DNA of 11,020 nucleotides, taken from Roseivirga sp. UBA6061 (GTDB lineage Bacteria; Bacteroidota; Bacteroidia; Cytophagales; Cyclobacteriaceae). The position numbers were made by a program, and so were the translations under genes. Within the stretch, counting starts at the first letter, position 1. Every line of letters starts with the position of its first letter. This document shows positions 1-5,479 of this stretch, one piece after another. The notes under the pieces were generated by a model. The model was not told where the DNA came from. It searched no databases and saw only the letters and a list, made by a program, of their open reading frames with translations. Location of the stretch: the NCBI GenBank assembly GCA_002427745.1, contig DIYF01000061.1, positions 170,461-181,480 of the forward strand, written 5' to 3'.

Positions 1-19
1 TCGAATCCTGCCACCCCGA
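1..19 (+). tRNA. tRNA-Pro, 3' end only (partial)
   Basis: The window opens inside a T-loop (TCGAAT). The T-stem 3' strand CCTGC (7-11), the acceptor 3' strand CACCCCG (12-18) and a discriminator A (19) follow. The next bases are CAA, so CCA is not encoded, as is common in Bacteroidota. An acceptor ending in CCG plus A implies a tRNA that starts CGG with C at position 1, which points to tRNA-Pro because few other tRNAs begin with C. The anticodon lies outside the window, so the isotype is inferred. Confidence 0.65.
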
Positions 20-28
20 CAAACGCAA

Positions 29-60
29 GCCTGACATGAAAGTGTCGGGCTTTTTTGTTT
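29..60 (+). terminator. Intrinsic terminator of the tRNA gene
   Basis: An 8-bp stem pairs GCCTGACA (29-36) with TGTCGGGC (43-50), with one G-T pair and loop TGAAAG. It is followed by six T, then GTTT. It sits 10 bases after the tRNA end and should end tRNA transcription. Confidence 0.85.
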
Positions 61-156
61 CAGACATGCTGAGTTTACTCGGGCATGCCTGGAACAAAAA
101 AGCAGAGATGCACAAGGTGCATCGGGCTTGAGTTTGTCGATTCCTCCTACTCAGGA

Positions 157-172
157 TCACCGCAGGTAATCC
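157..172 (+). repeat. Outer direct repeat, left copy (c1)
   Basis: TCACCGCAGGTAATCC is identical to 1651-1666. A third diverged copy lies at 1724-1745; over 22 positions (150-171 here) it matches this copy at 19, starting from the shared CTCAG. The repeat overlaps the tRNA-like remnant, so the family may derive from a tRNA T-arm that lost part of its loop. Confidence 0.75.
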
Positions 173-183
173 TGTCTCTCCGA
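162..183 (+). other. Decayed tRNA 3'-end-like sequence
   Basis: GCAGG (162-166), TAAT, CCTGT (171-175), CTCTCCG (176-182) and A (183) copy the order T-stem, loop, T-stem, acceptor strand, discriminator. The T-loop has lost three bases compared with the normal TTCGAAT. From AATCC onward, 15 of 19 positions match the real tRNA end at 4-22, and three of the four changes are C to T. An acceptor strand ending CCG plus A is again proline-like. It could be an old attachment-site duplicate or the last piece of a degraded second tRNA. Confidence 0.4.
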
Positions 184-228
184 TAACAAAAAGTCTAACT
201 ATCTGATAATTAGACTTTTTGTTGTCGG
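180..228. terminator. Long AT-rich hairpin, probable bidirectional terminator
   Basis: A perfect 14-bp stem pairs positions 185-198 with 210-223. Below it, CCGA (180-183) pairs with TCGG (225-228) across one T-G pair, giving 19 bp in all. The loop is 11 bases (199-209). The arms carry an A5 and a T5 run, so an RNA from either strand would form a stem with U-rich 3' sequence. It could insulate the nuclease gene from the tRNA operon. Confidence 0.6.
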
Positions 229-233
229 AATCG

Positions 234-245
234 TGTGTCGAAATT
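234..245 (+). repeat. Inner direct repeat, left copy
   Basis: TGTGTCGAAATT recurs exactly at 1548-1559, just after the nuclease stop codon. Together the two copies closely bracket the nuclease gene and its leader. Confidence 0.55.
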
Positions 246-520
246 TCAATTTTCGGAGGATACCCTGTATTACTCACTTGTGTTTCGTTGTAAATCAAGT
301 AGTTAATTGTTGGTGTTGGTATATTCTTCAGGTCTCAGGTACTAAATGTCAGTTTTATACAGCTTTGAATAAATACCTGTTTATTATTGTAATACATGGA
401 TTTATTTGAATTTAAACTGAGAGTTGATGACGCTCCTGCGAGTCATATAGACAATACTTATGATTTTTATGACCGAAGCTCAAGAAATTATGCTGATGTA
501 GTAAGGAGCACATTGAATCA

Positions 521-1537
521 ATGGTTTTACAACTATCCTCAATTCGAAAAAAAAGAATTAAAGCCCGGTTTAAAACGGACTTCTCAGCTGCCTTTTTTGA
601 GTTATTCCTGCACGAACTCTTCCTTAAAGAAGGGTATACTCTGATTCCTCATCCGGAAGTTTCAGGAACAGCCAAGAGACCAGATTTTTTGATCAAGGGT
701 AATGGTATTGAATTCTATCTGGAAGCGAAAGAAGCAACCGATAAGTCGGACTCAGAAAGATCTGTTGCAAATCTTCATGGACAATTGTATGACCAGCTGA
801 ATGAAACGAAATCACCGAACTTCTTCTTACAAATCAAGGATATAGAGTTTAAATCTAACAAAGCACCAAGTGGCAGAAAAATAAGGAGATACTTGGAGAA
901 TGAATTAGTCAAGTTTGACCCTGACATAATTGAAGCCAAGCTAAAAACACAAGGATTGAACTCAGTTGATACGATCAACTTCGAGGACGAAAGTGTTAAG
1001 CTTGAAATTGCGCTTATCCCAAAATCGCCTAAAAACCGCGGCAAAAAGGGGGTAAGACCCATTGGTATGTATCCCTTTTATTCATTGTGGGGTGGTTCGG
1101 ATGACTCAATAAAATCAGCTATTGAGAAAAAGGCAACCCGCTATGGTGTGCCAAGTAGACCATACGTGATTTGCATAAATGCAACCAGCGAAAGAGGTTT
1201 AGATCAACAAGATGTAATTCAAGCCCTTTTCGGAACTCATCGAATAACAACAGAAGATAAAGCTGTAAGGCTAACTGGAAATAGAGATGGCGCTTTTCTA
1301 AATTCTTCTGGCCCAAGGTTTACGAGAGTAAGTGCAGTTTTTGTAACCAGAGTTTGGCCTGTTAATGTGCATACTGCAGATCATTGGTTTGTAAAAATAC
1401 CGTTCGCAAAGAACAAATTACCGAGTGAGCCATTCACTATTAAATTGGCCGAAATTGTAAATGAGCAGCTTGAAATAAACAATGGCAGATCAATCCAGGA
1501 AGTACTTGGTTTGCCTGACGATTGGCTGAATGTTTAG
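521..1537 (+). CDS. Catalytic part of the nuclease-like protein, open on its own
   Basis: This is the downstream frame of the split gene: up to 338 residues from ATG 521. That ATG is inside the upstream frame, and only the part after about 554 looks like the original protein. AAGGAG lies at 503-508, 12 bases before ATG 521, so re-initiation is imaginable, but it would add an unrelated 11-residue start. The nuclease core is in the first quarter (RPDF, then LEAKE). The remaining roughly 250 residues include a lysine-rich stretch (KNRGKKG) and a C-terminal block rich in aromatic and hydrophobic residues (VSAVFVTRVWP, WFVKIPFAKN). The start loses residues 1-53 but keeps Glu69, Asp97, Glu110 and Lys112, so nuclease activity without the N-terminus is possible but unproven. 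No methyltransferase or partner gene is beside it. Confidence 0.5.
   Translation: MVLQLSSIRKKRIKARFKTDFSAAFFELFLHELFLKEGYTLIPHPEVSGTAKRPDFLIKGNGIEFYLEAKEATDKSDSERSVANLHGQLYDQLNETKSPNFFLQIKDIEFKSNKAPSGRKIRRYLENELVKFDPDIIEAKLKTQGLNSVDTINFEDESVKLEIALIPKSPKNRGKKGVRPIGMYPFYSLWGGSDDSIKSAIEKKATRYGVPSRPYVICINATSERGLDQQDVIQALFGTHRITTEDKAVRLTGNRDGAFLNSSGPRFTRVSAVFVTRVWPVNVHTADHWFVKIPFAKNKLPSEPFTIKLAEIVNEQLEINNGRSIQEVLGLPDDWLNV
547..554 (+). other. A8 run at the frame break (slippery site)
   Basis: Eight A in a row at the exact point where the two nuclease frames join. Read in the first frame as GAA AAA AAA GAA, it gives two tandem lysine codons that can slip back by one. I see no strong hairpin right after it and no Shine-Dalgarno-like stimulator 10-15 bases before it, so classical programmed ribosomal frameshifting is not well supported. 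Polymerase slippage or an indel is as likely. Confidence 0.6.
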
Positions 1538-1547
1538 GCTAATTTCA

Positions 1548-1559
1548 TGTGTCGAAATT
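1548..1559 (+). repeat. Inner direct repeat, right copy
   Basis: TGTGTCGAAATT begins 11 bases after the nuclease stop codon and is identical to 234-245. A related GTGTCGATT follows directly at 1563-1571. Confidence 0.55.
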
Positions 1560-1604
1560 ACGTGTCGATTTGTTCGGTTTTTCGGGTTTATGAATACATG
1601 GGTA

Positions 1605-1637
1605 TTTGTAAAGTTTTAAAAATCAATACTTTACAAA
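1605..1637. other. 10-bp AT-rich stem-loop after the nuclease gene
   Basis: TTTGTAAAGT (1605-1614) pairs perfectly with ACTTTACAAA (1628-1637), with a 13-base loop. No T run follows, so it is not a textbook terminator, but it could protect the 3' end of the nuclease transcript or be a recombination dyad. It lies between the right-hand inner and outer repeats, just as the 180-228 hairpin lies between the left-hand ones. Confidence 0.45.
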
Positions 1638-1650
1638 ATTGCATCGAGTG

Positions 1651-1666
1651 TCACCGCAGGTAATCC
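1651..1666 (+). repeat. Outer direct repeat, middle copy (c2)
   Basis: TCACCGCAGGTAATCC is an exact 16-base match to 157-172, in the same orientation. Similarity fades downstream (AGTCTG here, TGTCTC in the left copy). Confidence 0.75.
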
Positions 1667-1723
1667 AGTCTGAAAAAAATGGTTGAGCAAAACGAGTCAT
1701 GCCTGTATTTATCAGGCCCCAAC

Positions 1724-1745
1724 CTCAGCATCACTGCAGGTAGTC
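1724..1745 (+). repeat. Outer repeat, diverged third copy (c3)
   Basis: CTCAGCATCAC then TGCAGGTAGTC matches positions 150-171 at 19 of 22 sites. It shows that the outer repeat is a small family and not just one pair. It lies 73 bases after the middle copy. Confidence 0.55.
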
Positions 1746-2095
1746 TTCTCTTTATCACCGACAGGTCATCACTCCACCTCGCCCATCTTTAAGAGCGTAA
1801 TTCCGCTTAGAACCCTCTTTGATTTTAATTCTAAGTTGTGGTTACCGGTTTCATGTGAATGATAGAAAAACTGCTAAAACGCTCCGAATTCGCACTTATT
1901 ATACTTCGTCAGCTAAAAAACGCTTTATCAAAAAAACTTAAAAAAGTTTGCCATGAGGGGGTGGGTGAATAGGCCTTTCAACCGTATAACAGATAACAAA
2001 AGGGAAATCCCGGATTGAAGAGTAGAGTAGGATGTGTGCTGAGAGAAGTGGAGGAAGAAAATGGAAGACCTTTTTGGTTGGTTGAGTTGAAGATT

Positions 2096-2159
2096 GAGGT
2101 TACCCGGTAAGCTGCCAAAGGAAGGATGAGGAGAAAGCGCAGACTTAAAGGGTAACCTC
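2096..2159 (+). ncRNA. Long two-part stem-loop, possible structured RNA
   Basis: GAGGTTACCC (2096-2105) pairs perfectly with GGGTAACCTC (2150-2159). A GG/AA internal loop (2106-2107, 2148-2149) is followed by a second stem, TAAGCTGC (2108-2115) with GCAG-A-CTTA (2139-2147), 8 bp with one bulged A. The apical loop (2116-2138) is purine-rich. A T-rich stretch ending in TTTTT follows (2160-2171). It could be a small RNA with its own terminator, or a leader element of the sulfur gene 180 bases downstream. I do not recognise a known riboswitch class. Confidence 0.4.
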
Positions 2160-2171
2160 TTCTTCGTTTTT

Positions 2172-2236
2172 AGAGGTCAGTATGATAAGCTGACATCATC
2201 ATTTCCACACACCCCCTGCTATTGTTTATGACCTCT
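2172..2236. other. 8-bp dyad after the long stem-loop
   Basis: AGAGGTCA (2172-2179) is complementary to TGACCTCT (2229-2236), enclosing 49 bases that contain a smaller ATGAT / ATCAT dyad. Such a wide loop makes this weak alone. Its position directly after the 2096-2159 structure suggests the two may be domains of one transcript. Confidence 0.3.
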
Positions 2237-2266
2237 GAAAAAACATGAGAAATGTCAGGTTCTCAC

Positions 2267-2280
2267 GTAACCAATGTTAC
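2267..2280. promoter_or_regulatory. Candidate operator, GTAAC-N4-GTTAC
   Basis: GTAAC (2267-2271) and GTTAC (2276-2280) form a perfect 5-bp inverted repeat with a 4-base spacer, 59 bases before the preferred start of the persulfide-dioxygenase gene. The half-site spacing resembles that of Crp/Fnr-family sites, but the words do not match a consensus I can name. It overlaps the upstream alternative ATG at 2274, which argues against that start. Confidence 0.25.
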
Positions 2281-2339
2281 CATATTTTGAGCCGGGCCTT
2301 CGCAATTTTGGATTGTTGAATCACAAAACCCAAACTGCG

Positions 2340-3746
2340 ATGAAAATAGAACAATTATATACTCAGTGCCTGGCTGAGGCCGCTTATGTGATTATTTCAG
2401 ATGGTGAAGCCGCTGTTATTGATCCCCTGAGAGAGGTACAGCCTTATATAGATCTGGCCGATAAATACGGAGCAAAAATCAAGTATGTGTTTGAAACCCA
2501 TTTTCATGCAGACTTTGTGTCAGGCCATCTGGATCTGGCCAGAAAAACAGGAGCGACTATAGTATTTGGCCCTACTGCAAAGCCGGGTTTTGAGGCTTTC
2601 GTGGCTGCAGATAATGATATGTTCATTGTAGGAGATGTTCGCATTAAGCTCTTGCACACACCCGGCCACACCATGGAGTCCAGCACTTTCCTGCTTATCG
2701 ATGAGGAAGGAAATGATCACGCGATCTTCACAGGCGATACTTTGTTTTTAGGAGATGTTGGTCGCCCTGACCTGGCAGTAAAGACTGATCTGAGCAGAGA
2801 GGACCTGGCCGGTCACCTGTACGATTCGCTCCGAAACAAGATTATGCCGCTGGCAGATGAGCTGATCGTGTATCCCGGTCATGGACAAGGCTCGGCCTGT
2901 GGTAAAAACATGAGTGCCGAGACGATGGACAGTCTGGGTAACCAGAAGAACTTTAATTACGCTTTACAGTATGACCTGAGTCGGGAGGACTTTATCAGGC
3001 AGGTGACGGCTGACCTGGCGGCACCCCCTCAGTACTTTCCCAAAAATGCCGTCATGAACCGGGAGGGTTATGAGAGTATCGATGATATCCTCGATCGGGG
3101 CGTCATCGGCTTGTATCCTCATGAGTTTGTGATGACAGCAGGGCGTGAGCATGCGCTTATTCTGGATACGCGATCAAAAGAGGCCTTTGCAGAAGCTCAT
3201 ATTCCAGGATCTCTTTTTATAGGGATAGATGACAGCTTTGCTCCCTGGGTGGGCGCTTTGATCAAAGACCTGAAACAACCCATCCTGTTTATTGCTGATG
3301 AGGGCAGGGAAGAAGAAGTTGTGACGAGACTGTCCAGGGTGGGCTATGATCATGCTCTGGGCTATCTCAAAGGGGGAATTGACGTGTGGATGGCTGCCAA
3401 TGAGAACGTAACAAGTGTAGAGCAAATCTCACCTCAGGACTTTGCCGGACTGCCCGATAAAGCCGTGCGGTTGCTTGACGTAAGAAAGGAAAGCGAGTAT
3501 GACTCCCAGCATCTTGTAGGGGCGCGCAATTTTCCGCTGGATTCTATCTATGATCATCTGGAAGAGCTGGATAAGGAAAAGACGTACTATGTTCATTGTG
3601 CGGGAGGTTATCGCTCAATGATTGCCTGCTCAATTCTAAAGGCCAATGGGTACAAGCATGTGATTAATATTCAGTCAGGCTTTAACGGATTAAAAAATAC
3701 AGATTTAGTGCTTACAGCTTATCAGGAGCCTGTGAGTATGCTATAG
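2340..3746 (+). CDS. Persulfide-dioxygenase-like MBL-fold protein with two rhodanese domains
   Basis: Numbered from ATG 2340, the protein has 468 residues. Residues 1-185 are a metallo-beta-lactamase fold of the ETHE1/persulfide-dioxygenase type. THFHADF (53-59) gives His54, TPGHT gives His110 and FTGDT gives Asp133, matching the three iron ligands of ETHE1; His181 is in YPGHG. The usual sixth residue of HxHxDH is Phe59, consistent with a one-iron site. Two rhodanese domains follow. In the first (about 265-355) the active-site loop reads ADEGR without cysteine, so it is probably inactive. In the second (about 370-455) CAGGYRS has Cys420. By family, it likely oxidises glutathione- or other persulfides and moves sulfane sulfur in the cytoplasm. 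An ATG at 2274 would add 22 unusual residues; I prefer 2340 because MKIEQLYT begins the recognisable fold. A strong terminator follows. Confidence 0.9.
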   Translation: MKIEQLYTQCLAEAAYVIISDGEAAVIDPLREVQPYIDLADKYGAKIKYVFETHFHADFVSGHLDLARKTGATIVFGPTAKPGFEAFVAADNDMFIVGDVRIKLLHTPGHTMESSTFLLIDEEGNDHAIFTGDTLFLGDVGRPDLAVKTDLSREDLAGHLYDSLRNKIMPLADELIVYPGHGQGSACGKNMSAETMDSLGNQKNFNYALQYDLSREDFIRQVTADLAAPPQYFPKNAVMNREGYESIDDILDRGVIGLYPHEFVMTAGREHALILDTRSKEAFAEAHIPGSLFIGIDDSFAPWVGALIKDLKQPILFIADEGREEEVVTRLSRVGYDHALGYLKGGIDVWMAANENVTSVEQISPQDFAGLPDKAVRLLDVRKESEYDSQHLVGARNFPLDSIYDHLEELDKEKTYYVHCAGGYRSMIACSILKANGYKHVINIQSGFNGLKNTDLVLTAYQEPVSML

Positions 3747-3791
3747 CGGTTATGTCCCTGACGGGGCAATGGTTGAAGTTTTGTTGAGGCT

Positions 3792-3825
3792 GGCCCTGCT
3801 CATATGGAGCGGGGCTTCCTTTTTT
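3792..3825 (+). terminator. Intrinsic terminator of the persulfide-dioxygenase gene
   Basis: GCCCTGCTC (3793-3801) pairs with GAGCGGGGC (3807-3815), 9 bp with one T-G pair and loop ATATG. TTCCTTTTTT follows. It lies 46 bases after the stop codon and before the converging DUF58 gene. Confidence 0.9.
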
Positions 3826-3965
3826 ACCTCGAGATGTAAAATAATGAGTCAGAGATGTTGGATGTCTGGAGAGCCTGAATCCGGGAAAGAGCGGAGAAGT
3901 GTATCAATTCTCAAAGAACTTTCCCTGATAATTAATCAACCGATAACTGATACTCCTGTCACGGG

Positions 3966-4871
3966 TTATCTCATCTTCCCCCGTTTTATCAGGTAGGATT
4001 TCAGAACCTCATCAAAGCCCTCATTGATATCCGCTTCAATGAGATCAATTTTTAACTTGGCGCACTTGAGGTAGAGGTCGTGATACTCTGAGTTCATACG
4101 CTTGCGAAACTCCTTTTTGATTGCTGCGGGGTTCAGGCGAATTTTCTCTTTGGTCTCTGTATCGATAAACTCATAGGGGCGATCTTCAAAGTCGAAGTCA
4201 AACTCGGTTTTATGGTCCGTTACATGAAAGAGCAGCACCTCGTGTTTTTTATGTTTCAGGTGCTGTAGTGCAGCCAGCACTTCATCTCCGCTGTTGGCGG
4301 TATCAAACATGTCGCTGAATATGACCACCAAAGATCTGCGATGTATTTTCTCAGCCAGCATATGCAGAATCTGGGCGACATTGGTCCTTTGCTCTACCTT
4401 CTCCTTTTCCAGTAAAGACTGCAGCATCAGAAACAGCTTGTGTATATGAGAAGCTGATGATTTTACCGGGGTTTCCAGGTCGAGCTTATCACTGAAAGTA
4501 TGCAGGCCCACGGCATCCCGCTGCTTGTGTAGCAGGTAGGTAATTGCCGCTCCGGCCATAACGCTGAAACGCATCTTGCCGAAGGTCTTTTCAGGATAGT
4601 ACATCGAAGAAGACTGATCTATCACGATCTGGCAGCGCAAATTGGTTTCCTCCTCGTAGCGTTTTGTATATAAACGGTCAGTCTTCGCAAAGATTTTCCA
4701 ATCCACATGCCGGGTGCTTTCACCGGTATTGTAGAGCCTGTGTTCTGCAAACTCGACAGAAAAGCCGTGGTATGGTGACTTGTGGAGTCCTGTGATAAAG
4801 CCTTCAACCATCTGTTTAGCAAGTAGTTCTATGTTTCCAAACTTCTTGATGTCGTCTAGTGAAAAGCTCAT
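3966..4871 (-). CDS. DUF58 family protein with vWA-like fold
   Basis: 301 residues, running from ATG at 4869-4871 (minus strand) to a TAA at 3966-3968. The DUF58 signature is clear: GESTRHVDWKIFAKTDRLYT (residues 50-69), followed by the RYEEET stretch. A metal-ion-dependent adhesion-like motif Asp85-x-Ser87-x-Ser89 (DQSSSM) sits at the start of a vWA-type domain, and VVIFSDMFD lies further on. No signal peptide or membrane helix is visible, so it is cytoplasmic. DUF58 proteins usually act with a MoxR-type AAA+ ATPase as a chaperone-like pair. Here no MoxR gene adjoins it: it is the first gene of its unit, divergent from the PUR gene, and it converges on the persulfide-dioxygenase gene. Its specific role is unknown. 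Confidence 0.9.
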   Translation of the reverse strand: MSFSLDDIKKFGNIELLAKQMVEGFITGLHKSPYHGFSVEFAEHRLYNTGESTRHVDWKIFAKTDRLYTKRYEEETNLRCQIVIDQSSSMYYPEKTFGKMRFSVMAGAAITYLLHKQRDAVGLHTFSDKLDLETPVKSSASHIHKLFLMLQSLLEKEKVEQRTNVAQILHMLAEKIHRRSLVVIFSDMFDTANSGDEVLAALQHLKHKKHEVLLFHVTDHKTEFDFDFEDRPYEFIDTETKEKIRLNPAAIKKEFRKRMNSEYHDLYLKCAKLKIDLIEADINEGFDEVLKSYLIKRGKMR

Positions 4872-4975
4872 TCTGTGATTTTTAATTATAAGTTCTGAAC
4901 GTAAAAAACGGCCTCTGCGCCCTAACTAGCCTACTATTTTTTTTACATTAAGTTTCTCCAATTATTTTTACGGCT

Positions 4976-5008
4976 CTTGCAATAGTAAGTATTATTCGGT
5001 TATATTTA
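4976..5008 (+). promoter_or_regulatory. Candidate Bacteroidota promoter for the PUR gene
   Basis: CTTG (4976-4979) and TATATTTA (5001-5008), 21 bases apart, approximate the -33 TTTG and -7 TAnnTTTG elements, with A for the final G. Transcription would start near 5014, leaving a leader of about 60 bases before ATG 5077. Confidence 0.35.
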
Positions 5009-5076
5009 GGCTTCGTTGGATAGAATATCGACTTCAAAAACCGAACAACAATTAATCATCGAGCAGAGGCAGAGCA

Positions 5077-5406
5077 ATGGATAGTGACAAGAATGAGATT
5101 TTTTCGCAGAGGGTAAGGGCAGGTAAAAGAACGTACTTTTTTGACGTAAAGGCTACGCGCTCAAATGATTATTACCTCACCATCACCGAGAGTAAACGTA
5201 AGTACAAGGATGATGGCTACACTTACGAGAAGCACAAAATCTTTTTGTATAAAGAGGACTTCAACAAGTTCATGGATGCCCTGAGCAATACCGTGGATCA
5301 TGTGAAAGAAGAACTCATGCCTAACTTCGATTTTGATCAGTTCAGTGAAGAGCCCGTAGAAGCCGAGGCAAACTCTGAAGGAAATACCGAGCTTAGCTGG
5401 GATTAA
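5077..5406 (+). CDS. PUR-domain nucleic-acid-binding protein (DUF3276)
   Basis: 109 residues. Residues about 7-80 form one PUR repeat: a beta-rich stretch (SQRVRAGKRTYFFDVKATRS, then YYLTITESKRKY) followed by a helix (KEDFNKFMDALSNTVDHVKE). This is the DUF3276 type found across Bacteroidota, related to eukaryotic Pur-alpha and Borrelia BpuR, which bind single-stranded DNA or RNA. The tail (81-109) is strongly acidic and probably flexible. It is likely a cytoplasmic regulator of RNA or DNA, with unknown targets. It heads a same-strand cluster with perM-like and ychF, but a terminator lies directly after it. ATG 5077 follows a purine-rich stretch (GAGCAGAGGCAGAGCA). Confidence 0.9.
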   Translation: MDSDKNEIFSQRVRAGKRTYFFDVKATRSNDYYLTITESKRKYKDDGYTYEKHKIFLYKEDFNKFMDALSNTVDHVKEELMPNFDFDQFSEEPVEAEANSEGNTELSWD

Positions 5407-5435
5407 AAAGAACGTATTAATTACATGATATTGAA

Positions 5436-5467
5436 GGGTTCTTGTGTTTGCAAGAACTCTTTTTTTA
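5436..5467 (+). terminator. Terminator between the PUR gene and the perM-like gene
   Basis: GGGTTCTTG (5436-5444) pairs with CAAGAACTC (5451-5459), 9 bp with one G-T pair and loop TGTTTG. Eight T follow (5460-5467). It ends the PUR transcript, or attenuates read-through into the two genes downstream. It also decides the perM start, because the farthest upstream GTG (5444) falls inside its stem. Confidence 0.85.
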
Positions 5468-5479
5468 TTGGGTTACCAG

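Larger units (their letters stand above)
61..395. other. Gene-free leader with hairpins and repeats
   Basis: I see no coding region here. The stretch holds a perfect 7-bp hairpin GATGCAC-AAG-GTGCATC (107-123), a 5-bp dyad CATGC (65-69) / GCATG (83-87), a tRNA-like remnant, a long AT-rich hairpin, and left-hand copies of two direct repeats that recur after the nuclease gene. No convincing TAnnTTTG promoter for the nuclease was found. An in-frame TAA at 390-392 sits just before the nuclease start. Confidence 0.5.
396..1537 (+). pseudogene. PD-(D/E)XK nuclease-like gene split by a -1 frameshift
   Basis: Two overlapping frames read as one protein of about 380 residues. The first frame starts at ATG 396 (in-frame TAA at 390-392), encodes 53 residues to the end of an A8 run (547-554), and then runs out of frame to a stop at 642-644. 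The -1 frame continues from the run to 1537. In the joined product a helix with Glu69 precedes Pro96-Asp97 and Glu110-Ala-Lys112, the order of a PD-(D/E)XK core. A single added A in the run, or a -1 slip at A AAA AAA (548-554), would restore it. Possible causes are a disabling mutation, a phase-variable tract, transcript slippage, or a sequencing error. Two hand-counted 60-base lines (841-900, 1201-1260) are 33-35% GC, against 48-50% for two lines in the next gene, suggesting transfer. I cannot name the family or target. Confidence 0.7.
1538..2339. other. 800-bp stretch with no convincing gene
   Basis: No substantial coding frame is apparent. The part up to about 1760 carries the right-hand copies of the repeats and small hairpins, such as GCCTG (1701-1705) / CAGGC (1713-1717). 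Positions 1990-2150 are unusually purine-rich on the plus strand and end in a long stem-loop. Several GGTTACC/GGTAACC-type words recur (1840, 2098, 2151, 2267-2280). The only short frame noted is a 37-codon lysine-rich one at 1859-1972, which I do not count as a gene. Confidence 0.5.

Noticed and set aside
547..600. Programmed ribosomal -1 frameshifting with a stimulatory hairpin.
   Set aside because: Only a weak CCG/CGG pairing follows the A8 run, and there is no upstream stimulator at the usual distance; slippage or an indel explains it as well.
1859..1972. A 37-codon lysine-rich frame starting at ATG 1859.
   Set aside because: No clear promoter, no recognisable family, and it overlaps a hairpin-rich, low-complexity stretch with an A7 run; such short frames are expected by chance.
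2039..2160. CTGAGA (2039-2044) and nearby G-rich words resembling parts of a TPP or SAM riboswitch.
   Set aside because: The other conserved blocks of either riboswitch (such as the second TPP arm) are missing, and the following gene is not in those pathways.
61..2339. An integrase or transposase belonging to the repeat-flanked segment.
   Set aside because: No frame here encodes recombinase motifs; the only sizable product is the nuclease-like protein.
3769..3996. A 75-codon plus-strand frame after the persulfide-dioxygenase gene.
   Set aside because: It runs straight through the strong terminator at 3792-3825 and into the end of the convergent DUF58 gene; the translation has no family features.
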